Source: Candidatus Poribacteria bacterium (GTDB lineage Bacteria; Poribacteria; WGA-4E; WGA-3G). From it: DNA of 64,000 nucleotides. Below are positions 18,377 through 27,709 of this stretch, piece by piece; within the stretch, counting starts at the first letter, position 1; every line of letters starts with the position of its first letter. A program made the translations under genes and the position numbers. Below the pieces are notes generated by a model. That model had not been told where the DNA came from. It saw nothing but the letters and a program-made list of their open reading frames with translations, and searched no databases. Location: contig JAPPIG010000042.1 of assembly GCA_028820635.1 (NCBI GenBank), positions 161,838-225,837 of the forward strand, written 5' to 3'.

Positions 18377-18772
18377 TTACCAACTTTCTATCTGTAGAGA
18401 TTCGATCTCATCAAAATGTGAGTCTCGTGTAACGAGGATTAAGTTGTGCTGCATAACAATTGCTGCGATCCAAATATCATTGTTCGGGATAGGACGACCT
18501 TTCCTTCGCAACTGGTTCTTGATGATTCCGTACCACCGCGCGGTTTCTAAATCACAGGAGAAAACGCGACTTTGTTCCACTAAAATGTCAATTTTCTGTA
18601 GATTCTCCGACACTTTATTGGATTTTTGTGCCCCAAAACAGAGTTCACCAATAATAGGAGGGGCTACGGCTACATAGTCAGAATCTCTTACTTTTTCTTG
18701 GACTATGGGATTACCTGCAAACAATGCAATTGCAATATTGGTATCAAGCAGATATCTACCACTCTGATTCAT
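18377..18772 (-). CDS. vapC: PIN-domain toxin, VapC type
   Basis: The 131-residue PIN ribonuclease carries its four acidic residues: D10 in YLLDTN, E43 in IGELCFGA, D99 in NNDIWIAA and D117 in TRDSHF. VapC toxins cut tRNA or rRNA when not bound by their antitoxin. The start overlaps the end of the upstream antitoxin-like gene by 17 bases, the usual coupled order antitoxin then toxin. Length and motif spacing are normal, so it looks intact. Regulation is probably by binding of the complex to the shared promoter upstream of 18986. Confidence 0.92.
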   Translation of the reverse strand: MNQSGRYLLDTNIAIALFAGNPIVQEKVRDSDYVAVAPPIIGELCFGAQKSNKVSENLQKIDILVEQSRVFSCDLETARWYGIIKNQLRRKGRPIPNNDIWIAAIVMQHNLILVTRDSHFDEIESLQIESW

Positions 18773-18986
18773 CTATCTGCTCACATCCTTCTTCAATCGT
18801 CTGCTTCATAATTTCCAAATCCTCTTTTGAAATTGTTCCTACAAGCTGAAGAAGATTTTTGCCGGGGTATTGTTTTAGTGGCTCAGCTGACAACTCTAAT
18901 ATGAAATCCAACACTTGCCTTTGTTGCTCAAGTGAAAGACTTTTGAGTTGCTGGACAATCTCTTGGGTAGTTGTCAAATTTTTCAT
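18756..18986 (-). CDS. VapB-like antitoxin
   Basis: This is a 76-residue protein starting MKNLTTTQEIVQQLKSLSLEQQRQVL. The helix resembles the N-terminal motif of DUF2281-type or related PIN-partner antitoxins. The acidic tail (about 50-76) could wrap the toxin. It has a GGAGG site 7 bases before its ATG and overlaps the PIN gene, so partner status comes mainly from gene order and size. The DNA-binding part cannot be assigned to AbrB or RHH with confidence. Confidence 0.8.
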   Translation of the reverse strand: MKNLTTTQEIVQQLKSLSLEQQRQVLDFILELSAEPLKQYPGKNLLQLVGTISKEDLEIMKQTIEEGCEQIDESEW

Positions 18987-19081
18987 TGTGTTGCCTCCTT
19001 TTCATTTCAATAACGATAAGGATTTTATCGCGCCAAAATACTGATAAATAGTTTACCCATAAATTGTATTCAGAATCAACG

Positions 19082-20527
19082 CTATTGAAACCGGACATAT
19101 TCAGCAATTTCGAGTATTTCCTCTGCTGCCCACCTTTCTAAAAGGTATTTTTCTGCCAGCGTTGGTAGCCGATTCCGCTTTCCGCGAACTTGACGGATGA
19201 GGTTATCGGGGCGTGAAACTTCAACTGTCAAAGCCTTGTGTCTTCCATTTTCATCCTCCGATTCCACTGTCCAAATTGACTTTTTTCCAGAGTAGCATGA
19301 CCTTGCATAACTACTAACACAGTGATTCATTTTTCTACTTTCATAAATAAGCTCGTCTGTGCTGAGAAGTTCCCGAATATGCCAGTATCTCAAGTTCCCC
19401 TTCTTCTCACTTCCTACTCGGAAATGGAATTCACCGATTTCTGATCGAGGCCACTGATAGTGTCCACCTCTCGTTGCCTTACCGAGTTGTTTATGCCATT
19501 CATTAACTTGACGAAGCAAAGTATTAGGTGTTCTCCCATTCATACTAAAGTTCGGTTGAGGCGGATCTATTTCCTCAGCGACTCCTCTTTCAACAAACAC
19601 ACGCTGATTTTCGAATTTCTGGTTCCAAATATAATCAATAATCGGATGCACATGACTAACGTCTAACATCGGATTCGCTATAAAGAAGCGGATTACATTC
19701 AACCAAAAATCATCGTTTTTGAAATTCCCTAACATGCGCGTTCCACGGAGTGCATCCATTAACCGTTTATCCCCACCGAGTGCATGCACCTGTCCCCATC
19801 GAATTGCCTCCTCAACGCTATATTGCTTGGGTGCTCTAAGAAAATGGTGTGCCATCTTTTTGGTCAACGCAACCGGTATCCCTGGAGCAGTTCTGATATT
19901 TTGCCCTGCCCCGATATGTATATACCAATTCTGATACATCCCGTTTTCAGTTAACCAAACACTATCCATAAAGGATGGGACATCATAGGCTACAAAAAGG
20001 TGGTGCAGAAGTTCTCCAAACTGCCGATCGCGGTTATGTCTTTTGACCTGCCACGTATCAAGAGGACGAATCCAACTTTCAGAATGGTTCGCTATTGCTT
20101 CAATTCCCTTAATATAGGTAGGATCTTCTAAGAGATCGGAGTTTTGTTCAAGGCACATTAGAAGTTTCAAAATCACTTTTGGATAATAACTTCTTTCAAA
20201 AGCAAGTGCAATTTCCTTAGCCGTTCCATTCCTTAGTTCTTGGCTCTGCAATTCACCGTTATATATTTTCGGGATAATTTCATTCAAGTTACGCGCTTTC
20301 TTCTTCTCTGTCATTATCTCGGATGCTTTAATTGCGGTTACTATGTTTTGTTCATTTCTCAGTTGCCGAGTATTTTTATCTAAACCCCGACTGAAATTAT
20401 GCTGCTGACACCATGTTTTATAATCTTCAACTGTAGATAAACCAAGTTGATGGATATGTGCTTGCATTTTGAGCGTACATTCTTCTATAGAGATTTTGGG
20501 TGGTTTCACTTTACTCTTTTTCGCCAT
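19082..20527 (-). CDS. PcfJ-like protein
   Basis: The 481-residue protein has a C-terminal PcfJ-like region. It contains MNHCVSSYARSCYSGKKSIW, a Cys-rich core (about 395-415), then LTVEVSRPDNLIRQVRGKRNR near the end. PcfJ is a domain of plasmid and phage-like accessory proteins whose biochemical role is unproven. The remaining N-terminal part is helical and basic (lysine-rich start), with no other domain I recognise. A GGAGG site lies 6 bases before the ATG. The gene stands alone between the VapBC pair and the sugar ABC operon, consistent with acquired DNA. Confidence 0.75.
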   Translation of the reverse strand: MAKKSKVKPPKISIEECTLKMQAHIHQLGLSTVEDYKTWCQQHNFSRGLDKNTRQLRNEQNIVTAIKASEIMTEKKKARNLNEIIPKIYNGELQSQELRNGTAKEIALAFERSYYPKVILKLLMCLEQNSDLLEDPTYIKGIEAIANHSESWIRPLDTWQVKRHNRDRQFGELLHHLFVAYDVPSFMDSVWLTENGMYQNWYIHIGAGQNIRTAPGIPVALTKKMAHHFLRAPKQYSVEEAIRWGQVHALGGDKRLMDALRGTRMLGNFKNDDFWLNVIRFFIANPMLDVSHVHPIIDYIWNQKFENQRVFVERGVAEEIDPPQPNFSMNGRTPNTLLRQVNEWHKQLGKATRGGHYQWPRSEIGEFHFRVGSEKKGNLRYWHIRELLSTDELIYESRKMNHCVSSYARSCYSGKKSIWTVESEDENGRHKALTVEVSRPDNLIRQVRGKRNRLPTLAEKYLLERWAAEEILEIAEYVRFQ

Positions 20528-20781
20528 CTGATTCCTCCGATAATACCAATTTGGAATGATATTTACAAAAGTAAACTACAAGAAAAATATTAGGGAATTA
20601 CTTAATATTAATTAGATGTGCGTTTAAAGGTAGTAGGCACGTTCCGCGTGCCGTAAGCGCCATTAATGGTAATTTAACGCGCATTGCCGTGAGTGGATTG
20701 GCATTGATATGCGGTTAGAACTTACGCTTGATAGGGTATTGGAATTTTTAAAATTTTACCATGAAAAAACGGTAGAATCAA
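20528..20781. other. Intergenic gap with a small palindrome
   Basis: The 254 bases between the ABC operon end and the PcfJ-like gene hold an AT-rich stretch and a REP-like palindrome near 20636-20652 (ggcacgttccgcgtgcc). Imperfect flanking complementarity around it is too weak to define an element. No gene is evident. Confidence 0.5.
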
Positions 20782-22032
20782 CTATTTTTTTACTGCACCA
20801 AAGGTGACGCCACGCAACAAATGACTCCGCATCAAAAAAGTGAAAATTGCGACTGGAAGTAGGAAGACGAATGTTGATGCGGCAATTTTTCCCCAGTCTA
20901 TGCCTGCCGACCCGGTAGCACTTGTAATAGATGGTGGTGCTGTTACCGCATTACCACCTGTTGATGTTAAAACAAGTGCAAATGCAAACTCGTTCCATGC
21001 TGTAATCAGACAGAATACAGCAGTTGCAGCAATTCCTGTGACGGATTGTGGTAAAACAACTTTCAAGAAAGTTTGAAAGCGGGTATATCCATCTACAAGT
21101 GCAGCATCTTCGTATTCTCTTGGGATTTCATCAATAAAACCCTTCATAAGCCAAACAGCGAACGAAACATTGAAAGTGGTGTAGAGCAGTATCATGCCGA
21201 AATGCGTATCTCGCAGTCCAAGCGCGTTATACATTAAAAAGATCGGGATTACGACAACAACGGGTGGGAGCATGCGGGTACTTAAAATAAAAAAGAGGAG
21301 GTCATCCTTGCCAGCGATCTTGAACCGAGAGAAGGCATACGCTGAGAGTGTGCCTAACCCAACAGCGAGAACAGTACTGCCAACACCGATAATTATACTA
21401 TTGAGCAACTGATAGAAATACTTTGATCCACCATTTGCAAAAGCAATACAAACACCGATTGTTGCGAAAATGACTGGAATGACAAATGCAAATAACTCTT
21501 TTTTATCAACAAGTAACTCGACACCAGAACTGTTGCTTGTTGTAGAGATCTTTTTTCTCCAAGGAACAAATAGGAGATAGGCTACTATGTTACAAAAAAT
21601 CAGCGTGAAAAAGTGGAAACGGACATCTACCTGCGATCGGCTGACAAGTGGCTGCGTGTTGAAAAAACTATAGATGCATGTTAATACAAAGATTATATTA
21701 CATATCAATCCGATGTTTCTTATCAGTACGGCACGTGACATTATAGACTTCACCAGGGAAAATAAGGCAAACAGGAATAATCCGCCCAGAGTCTGTGCAA
21801 TAAAGAGATAAGTTACGCTCGGTACATTCTCTTCGGGTAGCAACTTTTGATAATTTTCCAACGAAATGCTGAAGAAAAACTTAGGAACTATTGTGTTAAT
21901 ATCTCCCGGCGATTTCAGCGACGTTACTACTATCCAGTAAATAGGAAGGATGTAGAGGATAACCGCGAAGACTATTAATACCATTAGAAGGTAATATCCA
22001 AATGTCTTTCTTTCTACTGACGGGTTTGCCAT
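20782..22032 (-). CDS. Sugar ABC transporter permease, MalG type, with inserted membrane segments
   Basis: This 416-residue inner-membrane permease belongs to the carbohydrate CUT1 family. N-terminal YILPIYWIVVTSLKSPGDI and the C-terminal EAA loop (EYEDAALVDGYTRFQTFLKVVLPQ) are typical, as is the TM core GSTVLAVGLGTLSAYAFSRF. MalG homologues are near 280 residues. Here about 130 extra residues lie between the first periplasmic loop (NYQKLLPEE) and LNSIIIGVGS, holding about four more hydrophobic segments. The even number would keep topology. It follows the partner permease by 6 bases. No ATPase gene is nearby, so a shared MsmX-like ATPase is likely. Confidence 0.88.
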   Translation of the reverse strand: MANPSVERKTFGYYLLMVLIVFAVILYILPIYWIVVTSLKSPGDINTIVPKFFFSISLENYQKLLPEENVPSVTYLFIAQTLGGLFLFALFSLVKSIMSRAVLIRNIGLICNIIFVLTCIYSFFNTQPLVSRSQVDVRFHFFTLIFCNIVAYLLFVPWRKKISTTSNSSGVELLVDKKELFAFVIPVIFATIGVCIAFANGGSKYFYQLLNSIIIGVGSTVLAVGLGTLSAYAFSRFKIAGKDDLLFFILSTRMLPPVVVVIPIFLMYNALGLRDTHFGMILLYTTFNVSFAVWLMKGFIDEIPREYEDAALVDGYTRFQTFLKVVLPQSVTGIAATAVFCLITAWNEFAFALVLTSTGGNAVTAPPSITSATGSAGIDWGKIAASTFVFLLPVAIFTFLMRSHLLRGVTFGAVKK

Positions 22033-22038
22033 AACGTA

Positions 22039-22941
22039 TTATGCTTCTCCCTTTACACGATTTAGGTACTTTACATAGATATTACTCAGTGCCACAATAA
22101 TAATCAGCAGAATATATGCCATAGCACATGCTTTGCCAGTATTAAAGTTCCGAAATGCAAGTTTATATAAGTTCATTGACACAGTTTCAGTGACAGTACC
22201 AGGACCGCCTTCACGTGTTAGTACATAAACAATATCAAACATCTTAAAAGCATCCATAGTCCTGAATAACAATGCAATAAGTAAAAGAGGAGAAACTAAC
22301 GGCAGTGTAATCCATCTAAACTTGAACCAGGTTGAGGCTCTGTCCACATCAGCGGCTTCATAGAGGGATTTCGGTACCGCGCTTAATCCGGCAAGTGCAA
22401 TCAACATCATAAATGGTGACCACATCCACGTATCAACAATGACAACAGCAAACATTGCAATTTTTGGGTCTGTCGTCCATCCGATAGGAGATTTGAGGAT
22501 AGGACTAAGAAAATAATTTAGCAATCCCGCATTATCCGAGGCAAGAATAAACCGCCAAAAGAGACCGACCACCACTGGAGATAGCATCATCGGAAGTAGC
22601 AGCAGTGTTGTGACGAATCCTTTTGCACGGAATTGGCGATTCAGCAAAAGGGCGAGACCAAACCCGATTAGAAACTGGGCAGTTACTGCTAAAATCACAA
22701 AGTAGGCAGTCGTACGAAAATAACCCCATATTTCAGGATCGGTAAGTAGCCGTGCGTAGTTACGTGCACCAATAAATTTCGGTGCTGTTGGCATAGAGGC
22801 TTTGTAACGATGAAAACTCAAATAGAGCGACCACAAGAGGGGAAAGATGTTCATCAAGATAAGCAAAATCATCGTTGGCATGATGAATGCCATCTTAAGT
22901 TGGTAATCGCTCATTCCACGAGAGAAGCGGTTGGTCTGCAT
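22039..22941 (-). CDS. Sugar ABC transporter permease, MalF type
   Basis: This is a permease of about 300 residues with six helices and the CUT1 EAA loop (SLYEAADVDRASTWFKFRWITLPLVSPLLLI). It starts with the typical MAFIMPTMILLILMNIFPLLWSLYLSF. It pairs with the MalG-type permease to form the membrane channel for a sugar or glycoside. A GTG at 22965 would add eight residues; neither start has a clear Shine-Dalgarno site, so the ATG was preferred. It lies between the binding-protein gene and the second permease, the usual operon order. Confidence 0.9.
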   Translation of the reverse strand: MQTNRFSRGMSDYQLKMAFIMPTMILLILMNIFPLLWSLYLSFHRYKASMPTAPKFIGARNYARLLTDPEIWGYFRTTAYFVILAVTAQFLIGFGLALLLNRQFRAKGFVTTLLLLPMMLSPVVVGLFWRFILASDNAGLLNYFLSPILKSPIGWTTDPKIAMFAVVIVDTWMWSPFMMLIALAGLSAVPKSLYEAADVDRASTWFKFRWITLPLVSPLLLIALLFRTMDAFKMFDIVYVLTREGGPGTVTETVSMNLYKLAFRNFNTGKACAMAYILLIIIVALSNIYVKYLNRVKGEA

Positions 22942-22988
22942 ATTTTTGTTGTTAGTCTGTAACACCAGCAGGCACTATAGCAGGAAAA

Positions 22989-23007
22989 GCGCGCTTATAT
23001 AGCGCGC
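22989..23007 (-). promoter_or_regulatory. Intercistronic hairpin between sugar-binding protein and permease genes
   Basis: A 7-bp GC-rich stem (gcgcgct / agcgcgc) with a 5-base loop is followed by TTTT on the minus strand, between the binding-protein gene and the permeases. Such structures commonly lower permease expression relative to the receptor by partial termination or 3' protection. Confidence 0.6.
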
Positions 23008-23046
23008 CCATCCAAAAATCCAATAAGTTATATTCCTACAATCAAC

Positions 23047-24363
23047 TTAATCGTCGTAGTATCCTGCGTCCTCAAAGATTTCCTCATGTTTGCGGGCAAT
23101 AGAATTGAGAGCATCTTTTGCAGATTTGATCTTAGTGATCGCCTCATTCCAGTTTGTCTGACAAACTTCTAATAGTTCAGCATATTCCGGCACTGCCCAG
23201 AAATCACGAAGATACGGGAAACTTGCTGCAAACGCTTCGTTAAACGGCGTAGCCTTTTTGAAAGTATCGGATTGTAGAACCTCTTTATGAGGTGTAAATC
23301 CACCCAATTTTGCCCACTTCTCTTGCACAGGTTTCTGCATGAACCATTTCATATATTGCTTAGCGATATCCTGTTTTTCAGAATAAGCTGAGACAGACAT
23401 GCCTTGTCCACCGATACTAATATAGTGTCCTTTTGGACCTTTAGGTGCAATAAAAAAACCACTTTTATCATAAGAAAGCGGGTTAGTTTCAGCATTGACT
23501 ACCCCAGGGAAAAATGCAAAATAGTTCATCCCCATCGCTACTTTACCAGAAATATACGCATTAAGAGTTTCTTGCCAATAGTAGTTCGGAGCATCTGGCG
23601 GAGCAAATTTGAGCAAATCTGTGTAAAATTCGAGTGCTTTGACTGCATCTTTATTATTGACGTGTCCTTTCACTTTAAAGCTATTTGGATCTCCATAAGA
23701 GCCACCAAAACTCCACATCACTTGCTGAAATCCCATCGTAATGCCGTCATATTCTTTGCTGTACCAGGTTGCAATTCCATATAGTTGCTGCTCTGGGCGT
23801 GTAAAGAATTCAGCAATATCTCGGAGTTGAGTATACGTTTTCGGTGGGGCGAGAGGATACCCATATTTTGCTTGGAAATTCTTCATTTCTGTCGGGTCTT
23901 CAAAGAGGTCTTTCCGATAGACATAACCTGCTGCATCCACTTCAGCTGGAAGTGCCCAATACTTTTTACTCCCCTTCGGATATTCTGCAAAGGCGGTCAT
24001 AGCAGGTCCATAGATTGAATCAACATCTATATTTTCATTTATCCAATCTGTTAGATCAATATAATGTCCACCGACAGAATTCCTACCTAACCATTGACTG
24101 TCTCCAATTACAATATCATACAGATCACTCTTTCCAACAAATTCAGTGAAAACTTTATCCTGAAAATTCGGCCATGGAATTTGTACTACATCAACAGCAA
24201 TTCCTGTCTCTGCGGTGAAGTCCTTAGAAAGTTCTTGTAAATAGTTTGCAGGATCCCATTCTGCCCAGACAATAGTTAAGGATTCTTGTGCGTCAGCCTG
24301 GAAGGGTGTCCAAATCATTACAGCCATCAGAATCAGGACTGCACTTATACATAAGCGTTTCAT
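23047..24363 (-). CDS. Extracellular sugar-binding protein (family 1) of ABC transporter
   Basis: The 438-residue periplasmic receptor has a signal peptide ending near ADAQE. The SBP family 1 core follows: LTIVWAEWDPANYLQELSKDFTAETGI, the VQIPWPNFQDK binding loop, and a domain with PAEVDAAGYVYRKDLFEDP typical of oligosaccharide receptors. It delivers its ligand to the two permeases encoded directly after it. An AGGAG site lies 11 bases before the ATG. No sugar can be deduced from the sequence. Being first in the run, it should carry the promoter, in the region after 24363. Confidence 0.92.
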   Translation of the reverse strand: MKRLCISAVLILMAVMIWTPFQADAQESLTIVWAEWDPANYLQELSKDFTAETGIAVDVVQIPWPNFQDKVFTEFVGKSDLYDIVIGDSQWLGRNSVGGHYIDLTDWINENIDVDSIYGPAMTAFAEYPKGSKKYWALPAEVDAAGYVYRKDLFEDPTEMKNFQAKYGYPLAPPKTYTQLRDIAEFFTRPEQQLYGIATWYSKEYDGITMGFQQVMWSFGGSYGDPNSFKVKGHVNNKDAVKALEFYTDLLKFAPPDAPNYYWQETLNAYISGKVAMGMNYFAFFPGVVNAETNPLSYDKSGFFIAPKGPKGHYISIGGQGMSVSAYSEKQDIAKQYMKWFMQKPVQEKWAKLGGFTPHKEVLQSDTFKKATPFNEAFAASFPYLRDFWAVPEYAELLEVCQTNWNEAITKIKSAKDALNSIARKHEEIFEDAGYYDD

Positions 24364-25072
24364 TTCTATAACTACTCCTTTTGAATAGTGCTTTATGCAC
24401 TGTTTTACGATATGTTGGTGGTCTGCTGCACCAAATTTCTAAATAAGGATTGTAGCAAATTACATAAATTTTGGCAAGGGAATTTAAAAGTAAAAGGATG
24501 GGTGTGCAATTAATGGGACAGAGATTCAATTTGTGGAGAGTATATCACATTTTTACTGTTAGGAGGAACTCCGATTCCCGACAATAATCAAAATGGTCGC
24601 GATTCGGAGATCGCTTCTACCATCGAGGTGTAGGTCGGGTAAAGCGAAGCGAAACCCATAACTGTCAACTTAAGGAATCTATATATTTTTCTCACACTGC
24701 TCAACACCGACTATGATTGAAACTGTCCCATATTTAGTCCCGTAGGGACGATATGTTTATAGAAAAATGTTACCCACCACCTCTTGAGTTCCGTAGGAAC
24801 GGCATAGAAAGATAAACATATCGTCCCTACGGGACTAAAGAAGTTAATTGCCACGTTTTCTATAAACATATCGTCCCTACGGGACTGAAGATCCCTTAAA
24901 ATGTTCCGAATATGCATAATGAGAAATTACCCGAATAATAAATTAATCTTCATACGGGACTGAAGAAAGAATCAACTAACGATAAAATTAAAAAACGTCA
25001 TGTAATTGTGAAACAATATTTTACAATTAGTTATTTAGCACAACTCGTTATTTCTACATTTGATTATGTATC
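24364..25072. repeat. 709-base gap filled with REP-like and palindromic repeats
   Basis: No convincing gene. It contains an imperfect hairpin unit at 24558-24620 (ccgattcccgac paired with gtcgcgattcgg), inside weak terminal repeats (atgggacag at 24513-24521 and its complement at 24723-24731). It also holds a stretch at 24632-24660 shared with the element at 56938-57110. Three copies of a unit containing atatcgtccctacgggact lie at 24736-24762 (inverted), 24812-24836 and 24861-24886. The short open frame at 24711-24917 is made of these repeats. Confidence 0.75.
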
Positions 25073-26473
25073 TTACTGCGTATCGTCGTCCACATTCCTA
25101 CATTTTAAATTTATATCGCCTCCAACGCTACGGAATTTTAATAGAGGACCATCACCGTTAATGATCCCTTGCAATTGCCATTCCTTTGGAGTTTCTTGAC
25201 CGACTCTAATGACCGGAAGTTCGGATTTAATGTCGCCACCAATACTTCTGGCATCAAGTTTTGCTAAAATCTCCGACATCAGTGAAACAGTAATATCGCC
25301 ACCGGCTGATTCTAAGGTCCAATCATCTTGGGGTTGTCCCAACATATTGGCAACGATAGAACCGCCAGCAGTTTTGGCTGTAACAGGACCATCGTTATCC
25401 AAACTTATACTTCCACCTGAAGTTTCAACAGTTGCCCCACCCTTGCAGCGGATCAGCTTGACTGTGCCACCAGATGTTTCTGCAGAAATAGCACCGACTA
25501 TATCAGTACATCGCACATTCCCACCAGATGTGATCGCGTCAACTCTACCAATGTTCTCTAATATCTCAATGTTGCTTCCAAAGGATTCGACACGAATATC
25601 ACTTTTACATTTTGTCAATTTGACCTTCCCAAAACCGGTGTGTCCAAAAACAGCACCTGTAACATTCTCAAATTGAAGTTTGCCCTTACCTGTTCTACTC
25701 TGTACTATTCCGTTCGTATCAACGACAGATATATCGCCGCTTGCGGTTTTTAAATAAACGTCGTAATTGGTTTTTGGAATCGTAATCTCAAAATGAATGT
25801 TCATCCGATCTGCAATTTTTTTCCAGTCCTGTTTCTCCTCATTGAACTTTCCGTTGATCTGAAGTTCCTGTCCCTGTTCGTTAAAGTTTACCTGAAAGTC
25901 TTTGAGAATTTCAGTGGCATTTCTATCCGCCTTTAACTGTGCGGAGCGTCGGACGATGATGTTGACGACTTCACTCTCTGCTGTTCGAACGTCGATTGCC
26001 CCCAGATCTGTATCAAGCACGAGTTTTCCATTGGTACCCACATTGAACGATTCATTGATGTCATCTAAAGTTTCCACGGACAAAAATTCAGGCATAGATT
26101 TGCGAATTAAATCACCTATCTTACCCTCCCTCAATTCTTCGCCGATATTTTCAACAAATTTCTTACCAAGAATGTTGGTCATCATACTTTTTAAATCAGA
26201 TGATATGCTCATTCCCTCACTCAGGTAAGCCGCGAGATGACTACAGGCAATACTGATTTCACTAAAAGTGGCATCCTCTGGCAATGGATCAAAAAGCCCC
26301 TCAGGCACCGCACTGATCTCAGTCAGTCTATTCAAAACCTTATTAAATTGGGAGATGCACCGATTTTCTCCATCCTTATGTGCTTCAGTCAATATAGAAT
26401 CTTCTGCGATTTCTGCTGTCTGTTCTAATATCTGAAAGAGTCCGCGAATTTCTTGTTGTCGTTCTTGTTGCAT
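25073..26473 (-). CDS. DUF4097-like beta-repeat protein linked to ECF sigma factor
   Basis: The 466-residue protein has no signal peptide or membrane segment I can see. The first 150 residues are helical and acidic. The rest is a ladder of short beta repeats (IEILENIGRVDAITSGG, AISAETSGGTVKLIRCKGG, ATVETSGGSISL, SIGGDIKSELPV) typical of DUF4097-type putative adhesin or sensor proteins. It ends with INGDGPLLKFRSVGGDI, a motif also seen in the Omp85 fusion protein. An AGAGG site precedes its start. It lies downstream of, and on the same strand as, an ECF sigma gene, suggesting a regulatory or regulon link. Molecular role unknown. Confidence 0.75.
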   Translation of the reverse strand: MQQERQQEIRGLFQILEQTAEIAEDSILTEAHKDGENRCISQFNKVLNRLTEISAVPEGLFDPLPEDATFSEISIACSHLAAYLSEGMSISSDLKSMMTNILGKKFVENIGEELREGKIGDLIRKSMPEFLSVETLDDINESFNVGTNGKLVLDTDLGAIDVRTAESEVVNIIVRRSAQLKADRNATEILKDFQVNFNEQGQELQINGKFNEEKQDWKKIADRMNIHFEITIPKTNYDVYLKTASGDISVVDTNGIVQSRTGKGKLQFENVTGAVFGHTGFGKVKLTKCKSDIRVESFGSNIEILENIGRVDAITSGGNVRCTDIVGAISAETSGGTVKLIRCKGGATVETSGGSISLDNDGPVTAKTAGGSIVANMLGQPQDDWTLESAGGDITVSLMSEILAKLDARSIGGDIKSELPVIRVGQETPKEWQLQGIINGDGPLLKFRSVGGDINLKCRNVDDDTQ

Positions 26474-26910
26474 TTGAAATACCTCTGAATGTAAACGCTA
26501 AATTTGTCAATTCGTCCTGATCAACTTCAAATCACTGAACAATTCAAACCTACAATAACGCGTTGTGCGAGTTAACATTTGGTATGTTTATATTTCACAT
26601 GTCCGTCTCGTTTGGGTTGAATTCCATAACTTTTCCGATTCCTGCCGCCCTCAAAGGTAGGAGGGAACTCTGATGCCCGACTACAACGGGTCGCGATTCG
26701 GAGATCGCTCCTACAGAAGATGAACAGTTGTGAAAAAACAACAAAACTGTCACTTAACTAGTGGTCTGTCTACTCTAAAATTGCGGGTATAGGTCGCGAT
26801 TCGGAGATCGCTCCTACAGAAGATGGTCCGTCTTTGTAGGAGGGAACTCCGATTCCCGACTATTACTGATACCTATAATTTTAGAATGGATACTCCACTA
26901 GCACAAGTCG
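26474..26910. repeat. Gap with two inverted REP-like hairpin units, one in a terminal-repeat element
   Basis: Two imperfect hairpins occupy 26657-26714 and 26793-26860 in opposite orientation. Both pair a cgattcccgac-type arm with gtcgcgattcgg. The second lies between ctagtgg at 26758-26764 and ccactag at 26895-26901; further inside, ctaaaatt and its complement also match, giving an element of 144 bases. No gene is evident. Confidence 0.65.
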
Positions 26911-27495
26911 TTACAATACATCCCCATATCCTCGTTTTTCTAAAAGCGATTTTAACAATTCTTTTGCTTTGTGGAGTCGCCATTTCACCGTTGTTAACGG
27001 AAGCGATAAAAATTCTGCGATTCGTTTCTGTGGCATATCTGCCCAATAATAAAGTTTAATAACCTCCTGAAATTCAGCGGGTAAGGAGTTAATTGTATCT
27101 CTGACTGCTTCATGAGTGGATTCCTGAACCAAAATTTGTGCAGGATCAGAAGAAGCAGGATCCGCCTCAATTCGCAATTCAGCATCTTCATCTTCATGAA
27201 GTTGAAATTTGCTTGCTCGTTTTACGAATCGCAGTGCGCGGTTACGTGTAATTGAATAGAGCCACGAACCAAATCTGTTTAAATTATCCAGTTGCGGAAG
27301 TGCCTCAAAAGCAAGCAGAAAAGCATCTTGGACGATATCTTCTGCCTCGGTAGGGTCTCGGACAATTTGTTGAGCCACCGTTAGCATTGCTCGTTGATAC
27401 CGTAAAACCAATTCATCAAATGCTTTGAGATTGCCTGCAAGCACTGCAATTATCAGTTCCGCATCTTCGGTATCTTTCAATTCTTCTGTGCTCAT
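26911..27495 (-). CDS. ECF-type RNA polymerase sigma factor
   Basis: The sigma factor is 194 residues with region 2 (AFDELVLRYQRAMLTVAQQIVRDPTEAEDIVQDAFLLAF...FGSWLYSITRNRALRF) and region 4 (LPAEFQEVIKLYYWADMPQKRIAEFLSLPLTTVKWRLHKAKELL) intact. It redirects RNA polymerase to an alternative promoter set in response to a signal. The ATG at 27495 is preceded by AGGAGAAA. An upstream in-frame start at 27639 would add 48 unlike residues. No membrane anti-sigma protein is next to it. The downstream gene encodes a DUF4097-like protein, which may be its regulator or its target. Confidence 0.93.
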   Translation of the reverse strand: MSTEELKDTEDAELIIAVLAGNLKAFDELVLRYQRAMLTVAQQIVRDPTEAEDIVQDAFLLAFEALPQLDNLNRFGSWLYSITRNRALRFVKRASKFQLHEDEDAELRIEADPASSDPAQILVQESTHEAVRDTINSLPAEFQEVIKLYYWADMPQKRIAEFLSLPLTTVKWRLHKAKELLKSLLEKRGYGDVL

Positions 27496-27709
27496 CAAAC
27501 AATTTCTCCTTTTCCTACATATTAGAGACATTATTGTCCGAAAAGGATAGTATTTGCTGTATTTACTGCAAGATGCGATACTAAAAAAATAAAAAATTTG
27601 CAGGATTTCAGGTATTCCTATCAATCCTGCAAACATCATCTGGACAACACTTCTTAACCAGATAATTGGCGTGAAATCATCTGGTTAAGCGAGATATTTT
27701 ATTTTCGCG

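Noticed and set aside
24736-24886. CRISPR-like repeats with cgtccctacgggact
   Set aside because: Only three copies, one inverted, with unequal gaps; better explained as palindromic repeats.
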